From: Ilex aquifolium
Lineage: Eukaryota > Streptophyta > Magnoliopsida > Aquifoliales > Aquifoliaceae
Direction of reading: 5' to 3'
Length of the DNA: 64,000 nucleotides
Assembly (NCBI GenBank): GCA_951799425.1
Contig: OX637394.1
Coordinates: 41,403,642-41,467,641 of the forward strand
In this document: piece by piece, positions 37,111 to 55,234 of the stretch
Layout of the letters: every line of letters starts with the position of its first letter
How positions within the stretch are numbered: position 1 is the stretch's first letter
The notes under the pieces: model-generated
What the model was told of the DNA's origin: nothing
The model's database searches: none
The model's input: only the letters and a program-made list of their open reading frames with translations
Translations under genes and position numbers: made by a program

Positions 37111-37872
37111 ACCATCGGAACTGGTGATCTAGTGGTAAGGTATGCCCGTTTTAGAGTCGTCCTTGACTCCCATAATGTTAGCAAGCAAGGTTCGATTTAC
37201 GGGGTCCCCATGTCTTGCTACTTAGATTTTGGTGATGGTGTGGTGACAGGTTATTGCAAAAAGGTTTGTAGCTATGAAGCACGGATACGAATACGGCGAT
37301 ACGATGATACGGATACGGCGATACGGCAAAACTTAAAAAAATAGGATACGGATACGGCTAGGATACGTCCATAAAATATATATTTTTTTAAATTTTATTA
37401 TTATATTTAATGTAATAATTATGATTTATAAAGTGAATCACACATCTACCAAAGATATATAATAATAATTAACCATTCTATCATTTATAAATCATACATA
37501 TTTACAAATAAGGGCTCAAAACATATTTGCTCTTGTGCCCCTATATTTTTTAAAAAATTCAAGTAATACCCTGCCGTATCCGAAAAGTATCAGAGGCGTA
37601 TCCGGCCGTATCCGAAAATCAAATTTATTTTTTTAATTTTCGGATACGTCTCAGTCGTATCCGATACGTATCCGGCCGTATCGGAGGCGTATCGGTATCC
37701 AAAACGTATCCGATACCGATACTTTGACCATTTCGAAGTATCCATGCTTCATAGGTTTGTAGCTATGGTTAACTAAACATTCCACATCGGGGGAGGCCCT
37801 CGTGGTTACGTTCAGGAGGGATTACTACATATTGGTCACCCCTCTCCCCCATTTGATTGATAAAAAAAAAAA
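37111..37872 (+). mobile_element. tRNA-derived SINE, interrupted by a nested insertion
   Basis: The head CTGGTGATCTAGTGGTAAGG (box A) and CAAGGTTCGATTTACGG (box B) form a tRNA-like pol III promoter. The 3' end CCCCTCTCCCCCATTTGATT is followed by a poly-A run. TTCAAAATGA occurs directly before (37099-37108) and directly after (37873-37882), a good SINE target duplication. The body is split by the insertion at 37274-37752. Confidence 0.8.
37274..37752. mobile_element. ACGGATAC-rich insertion nested in the SINE
   Basis: The ends ATGAAGCACGGATAC and (inverted) ATGAAGCATGGATAC form a short TIR. The sequence AGGTTTGTAGCTATG occurs at 37262-37276 and again at 37753-37767, so the target duplication is 12-15 bp depending on where the end is drawn. 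The interior is packed with GATACGG and CCGTATCC words that fold on each other. No coding capacity. It is related to the diverged stretch in the BAHD intron (19310-20090). Confidence 0.75.
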
Positions 37873-38097
37873 TTCAAAATGATTCATAACGTAAAAAAAA
37901 AGAAAGCAAGAAAGAATAAAACTGAAACCCACCTAAGCAAGTGGTGGAGGGCTAAAATTCAAATTATTGTGGTCCCATGACAGGTACAACACAAGCAAGA
38001 GGTAATTATTTACAATATATTTTTTCGAAGGTATTTTCTCACAAAACAGTCCTTCACAATGTACTTACTTATAATTTTTCATTGTTTTTATGTATAA

Positions 38098-38620
38098 TAG
38101 GAGTGGCAAATGACATAATACGAAAACAAAATTTTAAATTGATACGAAATTAGTAGGTTAAGGTTGACAATTTCTCGACACAAACTCGTATATGACACGA
38201 TCTGTTAACATAAATAATAAATAGGTTGGATTAATATCAAACACAAACAATACGAAATTAAAACGATTAATACGTTTAAGTAATATTATAAGAATAAAAT
38301 GTCAATTTTTTATTTTATTTTATTAAGTAGTGACCTAATTATTGTACAAAAAAATATATTTTTATATTATATTTTATTAAGTTAATTTTTTGTTTGTAGA
38401 AAAAATATGAGCATACATTCAATTAAATAATAATAAAATTTTAGACATCAAACTAAGCATTAAATTTTTTATTTACGGGTTATATAGGTCAACATAAACA
38501 TGATACAAAAAAAATTAAGTTGACATAACATGATATGATTAATTAAACGAGTTGAGTTATGATTAATTACTCAATACGAATCCAAAATAATGTGACACAA
38601 CAGGATACGATTGCATTCCT
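38098..38620. repeat. CGACACGA-type dispersed repeat
   Basis: It starts near ATAGGAGTGGCAAATGACAT and ends near GATTGCATTCCTAATATA, which are weak inverted ends. Words such as GACACGATCTGTTAAC and CAATACGAA are shared with 24440-24832 and 47470-47800. Confidence 0.6.
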
Positions 38621-38689
38621 AATATATAAATTCCAATCCGTATGTCCGGCGGTTTTTAATTAACCCATGTGAAAGCGGACGGGTTCAGT

Positions 38690-38843
38690 AAAAATCGGCC
38701 GGATCTTTTGTTCTCGATAAAGTATAAAGGCACCAATTTTTTGCCCTAACAGCCAGAATTTCCTTACGGTCTCTTCTCTCTCTCTGAGGCCACTCATCTC
38801 TTTCACTTGCCGTCGCACGCTGTCCATCGTCCACCAGCCCCAG
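38690..38843 (+). other. Probable non-coding first exon of the 172-aa protein gene
   Basis: A CT-rich leader-like stretch (TCTCTTCTCTCTCTCTGAGG) ends at a good donor, CAGCCCCAG|GTAACTTCTC (GT at 38844). The next acceptor in the right place is TTGTTGCAG at 40329, 36 bases before the ATG at 40366. The transcription start is a guess. Confidence 0.5.
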
Positions 38844-40365
38844 GTAACTTCTCTCATCTTGCGCGTCACGATCTTCTGGATATTTCATAGCAGCATGAGG
38901 AAATGAACTAATTGATGTGATCTGGAATACTTAACTGTGTATGTGTAACTGTTTTAGTATAAACTGGTACTTCTTCCCCTTGCTACGAATATATGATTTG
39001 AAATTCATACCTTCTCTCTGTTTCATCTTCACAATACATGGATTTCAGTATTGAAATTTGAAATTCCATTCAGAGAACTATGACAAAATTAACCATCCGG
39101 GTCTCACTGGAGCTGTACCCATTAGGGAGAGATTTAAACTTCATCAGTTCATCGTAGTTTTTGAACTTCAACCATCAAATTCCCTGACAAGGAAACCACA
39201 GAAGAAACAAACATAGCATTAATTTGAAGGTGGGACCCCATTTTTGTGGTCAATCAGTGTCTTGTAGCTTTATACTTTCTGTATTTCTGTATTTGGGTGC
39301 TTGATCTTGGTGTTGGAATTCTAGTATGTACTGGTAATGAAACATAGCGTGGTTATAGTTTTTGAACTGGTAGTATTCACATCGTTTGGATTTATTTTGA
39401 GTTGGTATGGTATGATTTGATTAAATATTCAATTTTGTTGCCCTGATTGTATAAAAACCAAAATCAAATGCATTAGCCAAGTTCTTTAGTAGTGGGTTTT
39501 TTATGCTTATATTTTCCATTCAGTCAAAATGTCTTCCTCTGAATGAATTGTGTATAGGTTTGGCATTTTCTGTTTTTTATTTGATGTTCTATTCATAAAG
39601 CATGTTATTTATATAAGTAATTCATTTTTTTCTGTTTAATTATTATTCTCAATAATTCTTTAGTATTTTTAATTGTATGACCAAACCGATCAGTTGGCCC
39701 AATGGTTGAATCAATGATCTGATACTTTACCCTGTCATTCAAAAATAACCACAGAATCCTATATGATTTTAGACCAATCTACACTGTTAACACTGTTAAT
39801 AATAATAATGATAAAATGACTTTTATACCGCTATACATAACCCTAGGAAAATCCCCTCTTACACCAGGCCACCATCTCTGTCATCACCCACCACATATAA
39901 AACTCCATAGCCACCACAACTCCAAAGTTTCTCATCAACATTAGAAATTATTCCAAATCTAGTCATGGCAATCTAAAAAACCCATTAGTTCATCACAAAT
40001 CATTGCAAAATCTGGTCATTGCACAGTTCTTTGTATTAAAAAATTTAGCATTCAGTTTTTGGGGCTCATTTTTAGTTTTATCTAGTTTTGAAAACATAAG
40101 GTGGGGGCAAAGTTTATGTTAACTTAGATGGGTGTTGGTGTGATTTTTACATGAATAATATAAAATGAAAAAAAAAATAATTTCAAGAATTTTGCTCAAG
40201 TTTAATTGTGGTTGCTGGGCTTTAAGTTTAGTCAGGTTAAAACCGGTTTTGTTCATTGCAACTCTCTGGTCTTCTTTGCTCCCACATTGGGGTAAAAGCT
40301 CAGGGTTTCTAATTGACTAATTGTTGCAGATTCAGTACTAAATCAATCCAGCCTACTTGATCATT

Positions 40366-43171
40366 ATGTATGAATTTGGCCGAACACTGTTCCAATTCCA
40401 TAGAAAGGTGCATGTATTATCCCGTGATGGTCCTAGCCAAACCCTAAAGATGAAAATTACTGAATTAGAGAAGATCAGGAAGAAGAAGAACACTAAGAAA
40501 AATCAGTTATTTGTGGAGACTCCAGAATCGAAATCATACTTGGATACAGCCACTATGCCGATGATTCTCACTGCAGTTGGAGTTGCAGCATTTGCAAAGC
40601 TCCTGATGATGGTATGTTCAATCTGTTTCCAGATATGCATTTCACCGTAAGTGTTATTATCTTTTTCAAAAAATTTGCACATTTTCTTGTGTTTAGGAAT
40701 TAGGGTTTAGCTTCTTTTGGCAGCATGGAAATGAGGGAATATTGGATTGGTGTTTGTTCTAATTTTGCCCACTTCTAATTCTTTGGCCCCAATTTTATTC
40801 TGCCAAAAATTAGCTTATTTGCCAATGTGAACAATTGTGTTCATTGAAGCTGAAAAAAAAAAAGAACAAGAAATAAAAAGCTATTGATTTCTTCTTATTA
40901 GTGTGTTTCAATGGCTATTATTGAGCTTAGATTTGGGGAATTTTCACAACTTGGTGTTATTGCAAATGCATGGTTTTGGTTTATCATGTAACCTGAGTCT
41001 GGTTTAACATAGGCAGGTAATCAAATTAACTGAGGCTTCATTTGGCAGCTCAAATTGTGAATGGTTAACTCATAATTTAAGCTAAGTTTCTGCCTTCCTT
41101 TTTGAGGGCTGGAATTTGATGCTTCACATTGTATGTATCTGTAGTCCTAGGAAATAACATGATTGATCTGCTGTGCTGGTAGTATGATGAGTCAAAATCC
41201 CAAGAGATGATTGAGCGCAAAATAAAGAATGCTCCTGCTGGTCAAGGCACTGTTAGAATGCTCACTCGAGAGGAGTGGGAAGAAATCCAAGAATTGCGGC
41301 CAAGGACTCCGTTTGAATCTAAGCTCGCTCGGCCAAATGCCCGAATAAGAACTGGCGAACCTTTGCACGTGGTAAAGCTCAATATTTTCTCACTGCCTTC
41401 TTTATCCATTTGTTGTTTGATGGTAAAGTGTAGGATACCAAATGCAGGCTTGGCATTATTCTAGAAATTGATGGGTCTGTGTCTTTATGGAAGCCTTTTA
41501 CAATGGGGGGGAAACTGATAATGATGGGCCAATGCTTTCTTAAATTAATACTGTATGGGGAATTAGATTCTGTTGTGCTCTCTCTCTCATACACACACAC
41601 ACACACACACATTACTTTTCAACTATTTAACATCTCCATTTTGGATGCTCAATCCTTTAAATTGCATTTAAAACCATGGAGCCTCTCACTCTCCGTTGGA
41701 TGTCCAATTGTCCGACTTATACCGGAATGTCAGACATATACATGTGAACTACTTTGCTGGTTGGGCATCTTACTTTAGGTATAAGTGCATGTGTGAGTGA
41801 GTGAAGAAGTATGTATTATTTGATATCCTTGGCTTTTTGCATCAGGAAATACAATGCTATACAACATGGAACTTCTTGATGCACTATTTGGGCTAATATG
41901 TTTGTCCATGCTCAGGATTACTGCAATTAATTTTATGCTAAAGTCTTGACCAATATACATATGTTCTTTACTTGTATTACCCAAGGATAGGAGTTTTTAT
42001 TTGCTCCCAAAATTCTTAATTTCTTGTCCTCAATACTGTTCTTTGCTCAACGTTGCATCTGCTTTTCGTAATATTTAATAAGATCAAGAGTAACAAAATC
42101 TCAGTAATGCCCGAATAATTCTTGCTGAGATTATTGGCCTTTATTTTATTGTCTTAGTGCCTAAGTACATGACATGGTCTTCTAGAATGCATCTGATTGA
42201 GTTCTTCATCCTCTTTTGTCTTCCTGATTACCTCCAGCCATGAACTGGTTTGGTAGATAAGCCATCCAATTAGTTTAGTGTAGTTTGTGGTTTGATACAA
42301 CTTGTGAAGAGAGATGTATTAGCAGTTTAGCAACATTGTAAGATCTTTCTTCTTTCATGCGTTAACCCAATTCAAATTTTTTTTCCTGTTTTTATTGCTG
42401 CATCCAGCCTATTAAAAACCACAAGCCAGGTAGTTTTTTCATTGGAAGGCACACGCCAGGTAGTTGGGAACACATTAATATATTAATGTTTTATATTTAA
42501 CCTGGAGAAGTTATAATTTAGCTTTGAACACACTCCATACTACAATCTGGTTTTTACCAATCAGAGCAGTGCTAATTATGGCTCTCATTGACATCTTTAG
42601 CATTTACATAATGGACCAAAGGGACCCTGTTGCCTAGTTTTCCATGTTAGCTTGAATACTATTCCTATGGTAAATGTTTTTGAAAGTGGCGTCACAGTTT
42701 GCTTTGGAGCTGCTGCTTTTCATCTTTCCTGTTTATTGTGGTGCATTTGGGTGTTAGGCTTAAAACTACCCATCGCTCCAATCTTTAGGAACTTTCTATC
42801 CTGCCATTAAATGGAAGTGTGAAATTTACTATCATTAATGGCACAAGAATATGGTGCAGTAGTCCTTGCAGAGGCTTGGTTGGCACCATAAATTAGCCAT
42901 GAGTAATTGACTTCTGACAGTTTTTTTTGATGGTTTAGAAGAGGTTAAATTAACTTAGATTTGAACATTTAGTTAATTTAGTTCTTCTGGTTGTGCTTTA
43001 ATGAATTGTAAATTGTAGACCTTTCTCCTTGGACCATCATTATCCCCATGTTTTGGTGTTAATTTACCTGTTAATTGTTATATGCAGGAAGATTTGAAGG
43101 ATTGGACAATCGATGTGCTATCAGATGCACTTACAAGAGCTGAAGAAAGTGTTAGACACAGATCCAAGTAA
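40366..43171 (+). CDS. Conserved plant small membrane protein of unknown function (172 aa)
   Basis: Three coding exons: 40366-40611 (82 codons), 41183-41371 (63 codons) and 43088-43171 (27 codons plus stop). All introns are phase 0 with GT...AG ends. Residues 1-60 are basic (SRDGPSQTLKMKITELEKIR, then a Lys-rich run). MPMILTAVGVAAFAKLLMM (64-82) is a single predicted membrane span ending exactly at the first splice site. After it come YDESKSQEMIERKIKNAP, TREEWEEIQELRPRTPFESK and a Leu/Asp-rich tail. The pattern resembles proteins conserved across land plants, but I know of no assigned role. A basic N-terminus followed by one span is compatible with organelle or endomembrane anchoring; location is not shown. 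The start gives the shortest leader after the acceptor at 40329. Confidence 0.8.
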
Positions 43172-43195
43172 CTATGGTAACTTACAGCCTCTATT
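43172..43195 (+). other. Start of the 3' UTR of the 172-aa gene
   Basis: Only 24 bases separate the stop from the first homopolymer of the duplicated SINE region, so the 3' UTR must run into or through that repeat. Confidence 0.5.
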
Positions 43196-43760
43196 CCCCC
43201 CCCCCCCCCCCCCCCAACAAAAAAAAAAACAAAACCCAAATCCTCCTCCTTTCTTTATTTTCTCCATTTCTGGTTTATTAGGGGCCATTACAAACCTTGA
43301 AGTTTTGTTGAGTGTGAGTCTTGCCGCAAAGGTAAGGTTGCTCTATTGGACCCACTTGGGGTTCGAGTCACGCTAACGACATCTTCGCTTGTCGGAATAC
43401 GGCTGCATACTTGTGACCTTTATCAGATCCCGCAGTGGCTTGTGCTCTGGTTTTTTTTTTTCACAAACGTTGAAAGTTTTTCTCCACCACCCCCCTGCCC
43501 CCCCCCCCCCCAAAAAAAACCCAAATCCTCCTCCTTTCTTTATTTTCTCCATTTCTAGCTTATTATGGGCCATTACAAACCTTGAAGTTTCGTTGAGTGA
43601 GTCTTGCCACAGAATTAAGGTTGCTCTATTGGACCCACTTGGGGTTGCTAACAACCTCTTCGTTTGTCGGGATAAGACTACGTAGTTGTAACCTTTCTCA
43701 GATCCTGCAGTGTGCAGTGGCTTGTGCACTGTGTGTGTTTTTTTTTCTCACAAATCTTGA
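43196..43760 (+). mobile_element. Tandemly duplicated SINE-containing unit (period about 302 bp)
   Basis: Two copies (from 43196 and from 43498) each start with a C-run then an A-run, followed by CCAAATCCTCCTCCTTTCTT and a SINE-like body: AAGGTTGCTCTATTGGACCC, a box-B-like GGGGTTCGAGTCA (only in copy 1), a CAGATCCCGCAGTGGCTTGTG-like 3' part and a T-run. The 3' part and T tail resemble plant Au-type SINEs. Copy 2 has lost part of the box-B region. Confidence 0.7.
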
Positions 43761-44106
43761 AACTTTTGCTGCCTGATGTAATATCCTACATAATGTCTGC
43801 CAATGGGTAAACCATAGGAAGAAATTTGTTGCAGTCTTGGAGCTGATGCCAACTTCAATTCGAAGAGTAGATGCTATTTGGGAATCCATGTTTAAATAAT
43901 ATTTGTATTATCCACTTCTTTAGTACTAAACAAAAACATTCCTTTCACTCATCCCAACTGTAATACTATGTATTGTCCCTCTAGGAAAAAGGTGATTATA
44001 GTTAATTGGTTCTCTTTTTTAATTTGAGAGAATCTGGGGAAAAGAATTTTGTTTTCTCTGAGCTAAAACAACATTTCAGTAGGAGACTTGGTTACTTTTA
44101 ATTATG
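43761..44106. other. Possible terminal 3' UTR and spacer
   Basis: Unremarkable sequence after the SINE pair; no coding pattern. Confidence 0.35.
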
Positions 44107-44640
44107 GCTGATAGTCGAACTAGTTCGCGCTGAACCTAAAAAGTTTGTTGTTTTAATCGAGTTTAAAAAATTATTTAAGTTTGACTCGTTTAGAAAACAA
44201 GTCAAGCCTGAACGAGTTGAATCTAAGTATTTGCACATAAACGAGTCGAGTCTGTCGGACTCGTTTTTCAAATGAGTTTAAAAAAATTGTTCAAGTTTGG
44301 CTCGTTTTTTAAATGAGATGAGTTTGAATAAGCCAAAAACAAACTGAACCTGAGCTGAACTCGAGTAGCTCGGTTTGATTAACAAACTTATTTTTAATAC
44401 ATCTCTTTAAACCTTTTTAGCTGTAGATCACATACTTAAGATTTGTTTGTAAAAATGTAGATCATATTCGTTCGTGAAGAGTGGTCAGATTAACTTGCGT
44501 TTGGAATAAGTTTCAAACGTCTTGTTTAAGCTTAGTTATGTTATTGTTTTGTCCAAGATTAGTTTAACTTGCTTTCGTTTGTTTAATTAAAAGAATCAAG
44601 TTTGAGCTTAAATTTAAGTTCATACTCGTCTTCTATATAA
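44107..44640. repeat. CTCGTTT/AACGAG dispersed repeat
   Basis: GACTCGTTTAGAAAACAAGT, AAACGAGTCGAGTCTG and GGCTCGTTTTTTAAATGAG words match the family at 22704-23034. Confidence 0.55.
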
Positions 44641-46067
44641 AATTTGGCTACTTTTGTATGTATTCATAATAACATACAAAATGTATACAACATAACAATA
44701 CATAAAAAATAGCACACATCTCTCTCTTACACACACAGATATATGTTCACTGGCCTATCTGGGTAAATGAATTTACTAAACAAACTTTATAATTGAAATC
44801 GATTTCATTTTGTTTGATAAACAAATTTGAGCAAGTATTTATTCGATTCAATGTGATTTCAAATCATTTACAACCAATCTAATTCATTTATAGTCTTGTA
44901 AAAATTGTTGGAATTCTATGAAAGAGTCTCGGGAGTCGGAAATACATGTCAGTTTCATACAACAAACGAGTAACACTCTTTAAATCAGTGTGTTGTATTA
45001 AAAAAAGTTAACAAGATTCAATGATTGGTGTCTGTCGAACCATTCGGAATTCTAAATTAGTTTTAACTCGATTTAATAAAATTTTATTTTAATATTTTTA
45101 AAATCGACCATATGAATCATATTTCCTTATTGTGCGGGGATTGCAGCAGTGCTCAGTATTTATATTGAGGAGGATCACTATTTATGGTGGTTATCCAGAA
45201 CCCTGTAAGTAATTGTTGGGAACATCATACAATAACTAGATATGGGGGAAGTGGGCCCGTCTCGCGCTCTTAATTTAATGATTAGATTCTAGAAAACATT
45301 GATCTTGGCAGACATCTGTTATGGTATAGGTCGTCATGACTTACGTTTCACAGAAGAACATGTGTCATGATAAGCACACAGACTTCAATACATCTTTAAT
45401 GTGTAGAAACTTCTCTACGGACCTGACTATGATAACCAAAAGTCTTCGGTATCCTATTTTTAACTTTTACTATTTTAATAAATATTTTTATAATTTTTGT
45501 GAATTATTTTATAATAAAAAAATTTATCATTTTTGTAGGTGATTTATTACTATTGTGAATATTTTTATCACTATTGTAAATATTTTTACTATTTTTTCGG
45601 TACAAAAAAAAATTACCACTTTTATAAGTGATTTATCACATTTATAGGTTTTTTATTGTATTTGTATAGTTTTTACTACTGTTGTGATAACTATTTTTAT
45701 CATTTTTTGAATATCACAACATTGTTAAAAGAACCAAAATTTTGATAAAAGCAACTATAAATACGATAAATAGAGATATGATATCGAAAAAAAAATTCGG
45801 TATCATAGTCAAATCCCTCCATGAAAGGCTTTTATTTTCCATATGATTGTGAATTTTTTTATATTTTATTATAAAAATTTTACATCCAATCAAAAAGATA
45901 TAAAAATGTTTTAATATATTATGAATGAATTTACCATCTATAAACTTAAGATTTTAAATTTATATTGAATCTTGAATTACTATTGGGATCATTGTCTTCT
46001 AACAAAATCAAAATAAAATCCATGGTTGACAAGAATTTTGGTATGGTACGAAAGCGGAATGGTGTTA

Positions 46068-46093
46068 TTTTTTTTTTTTTTGGGGGGGGGGGG
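46068..46093. repeat. T14-G12 homopolymer junction
   Basis: Fourteen T followed by twelve G, the same layout as 33687-33717. Confidence 0.9.
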
Positions 46094-46368
46094 TGTTATT
46101 CTTTTTTTAATACTCAGGATTTCATTTTCACAATTTATAATAAAGCATAAAAAATTAGTGTTAAAATCAATACAATAATTTAAGTGGTGTTTGATAAAAC
46201 TAAAAACTTATTATTGAAAATTGAATGCTGAATTTTAAGTGTTGAACTGTTTAATATCCATTGAAATTTAAGTATTGAATTGAATCAAATTGTTTGACGA
46301 ATATAAATTTTAGGAATAACAAACCTAATTTTGTGATGGATTTAATTGGGTTATGATTTGAACACGTT

Positions 46369-46415
46369 AGGTTTGCGACGTCTTCTTTGTGAAAACCTAA
46401 AGACGTCACAAACCT
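46369..46415. repeat. Small fold-back, 16-17-bp arms
   Basis: AGGTTTGCGACGTCTT (46369-46384) pairs with AAAGACGTCACAAACCT (46399-46415) with one mismatch. GACGTC lies in both arms. Confidence 0.7.
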
Positions 46416-47469
46416 AATTGACGTGTTCTTTGTCTGCATGCTTGTGGTGGACTTAATTGGGTTGGGATTGAACAAGTTAGTTGGAATTACGTCTTTAATA
46501 AAGATGTCAGTTGAACTGACGTTTTTAAAAATTACGTGAATTTGATAAATACTTTCAAAGTAGTTTGAATTTGGGAATTTTTAAAAAAAAAAAAAACTAC
46601 CTGAATTGGGTAAAAAACTCGGAGATCTAGTTAGGGCTACATTATCGTTGCGGTACTGTGTAGAAGTTGATCTACGATTATTAATTTTAGTTTAGATTAT
46701 TTTTAACAATTAATTAAAAAGTAATAAATAGTAAAATTAGTAAAATAAAAAAAAATTATGTCACATTTTTAATAGATGAAAAATGAGTGTATGGTACCAA
46801 AAAATTACTATAGTTGCACCTCTTCAAAATAACATGCTTGAATAGAATTTGTAACTTTTAACATATATTTGTAACTTTAAGGTGGGCTTTTGATCTCGAT
46901 TAATTCCGTGATTATATAATTTATTAGCATTTAAAATAAAAACCTAGTAAGAATTATAAAATAAAAAAATCCAATTAGTGCAAAAACAACACAACAAAAA
47001 ATATGATCAAATGATATCTTGTTTATATTACGATGGAACAAAATTTGTACACCATAATTTATTTAAAATAAATGACGAATCAAAAATTTTAAAAAGTCTC
47101 AAAAATTAAGCGTAAAATTATAATTTTGCTTAGTAAATACCATCACGACAATTTTAATTTTAATTTTATTTTTTTTATAATAATTCTTCCATTACTCAAT
47201 TCGAAAATATGCTCCATGAAGATGTTACCAACTTTATTTATTTATTTATTATCAGAATGTCACCAACTTCAAAGTTACTGAATTTGAGAAACTCAGTCAG
47301 AACAGTGGCAAATACATTTATTTTTCTTGGGAAAAAGCAAATATATTATATACATAATTCAAAATATAAATGAGGAATCACACTCTATACCCTAAAAAAT
47401 TTAAATATTTTTTTATATCTTTAAAGATTAATTTTTTTATATTATACCCTTAATATATCAAAAGTGTTG

Positions 47470-47800
47470 TTATTAGGTGTATCAAAATATGATATGACTT
47501 GTTAATACGACACGAACACGACACGAGATTAGAAGATTTAGGTCTTCTTTTAAACTACCTGTTTTCGTAAACGAGTGGACCTGATAAGATACATTTAACA
47601 AACAAATCAAGTATGGATGAAGTCAATCAAAAAAAATACATGACACAATTTGTCTATATACCAGTTATAAACAATTCATATACGATATGAATTCGATATG
47701 ATATGATTCGTTAGACACGAATTAATAAACGATTTGAATACAAGTGAAATAACTTTTTATACAAACCCACTAACACCAAATACGAACCCGCTCCTAGTTG
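47470..47800. repeat. CGACACGA-type dispersed repeat
   Basis: AATACGACACGAACACGACA, GATATGAATTCGATATGATA and TTTTTATACAAACCCACTAA match the family at 24440-24832 and 38098-38620. Confidence 0.6.
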
Positions 47801-48090
47801 TAATGTAACTATGTTATTAGCTTCCATCATTTATTACGTCAAAAATCACTCCATTGTCATTGAGGGACGAGCAACGGAATTTAAGACCATATTGCAACAA
47901 TTTTAATATACTAAAAGTATAATGCAGGAAATCTAATTTTTAAAGAGGTAAAATAAGAATTCTTAAATTTTTTGAGGTACAAAGTATAATTCGCCCCGAA
48001 TATAACAATCATACACCGCGTATGTAAATATCTATTGCTCGAAACTCATTAACTTTCCTCATTTGCAATCAAACCTGCGTGTCCCTGCTT
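47801..48090. other. Spacer and likely promoter of the LACS gene
   Basis: AT-rich, with no coding pattern. It lies directly before the leader of the LACS8-like gene. Confidence 0.4.
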
Positions 48091-48158
48091 TTTTCAGGAC
48101 CTGAGAGGAAGGAATCGGAAAAACCATACATACCCATCATTCACCTTCGTCTCCGAAG
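48091..48158 (+). other. Probable non-coding first exon of the LACS gene
   Basis: Leader-like sequence ending CTCCGAAG|GTACGTAG (donor at 48159), a near-ideal plant donor, about 460 bases before the ATG. Start of transcription not determined. Confidence 0.45.
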
Positions 48159-48617
48159 GTACGTAGATTGCGTTTCACTGTTAGATTTCTCTCTCCTCTG
48201 AAAAAGAAAAACGATTCTCTTCTCTTTCCGTGAAAACCCAACAGGATTTGGCTTTTTTTTTTCTAGCCAGAATTTTCTTGTCAACTTTATTCGTTTTAAA
48301 GTTATGTGGGTTCGTATTGTTTCCTGGAAAGAGTATTCTGGGGTTTTTTGTAATGATTCGATGAATTGCGTATATAGTTCACTTATGTTAATGGTGAGGA
48401 CGATGTGCCTTGGTGCAGTGGCCCTGAGATCAGTAGGTTGATCTGGAGTCTGATCATACTTATATATACTATAAATCGGATCATGTTATTTGTAATTTTG
48501 ATTTTTGTGAATGATTTTCAGTTTCTAATGTTCTTATTAGTGTAAATACTGCTGGTTTTAGGTATAAAATTGGACTGTTTTTTGGAGGAATGCTGTTCAT
48601 AGGTTTAAGATTAGGAA

Positions 48618-55234
<6,617 letters not shown>

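Larger units (their letters stand above)
44641..47469. other. AT-rich gene-free region
   Basis: It holds imperfect repeats of TATTTTTATCACTATTGT-like units at 45460-45740, a T14-G12 junction at 46068-46093 and a small fold-back at 46369-46415. No gene is recognised. Confidence 0.5.
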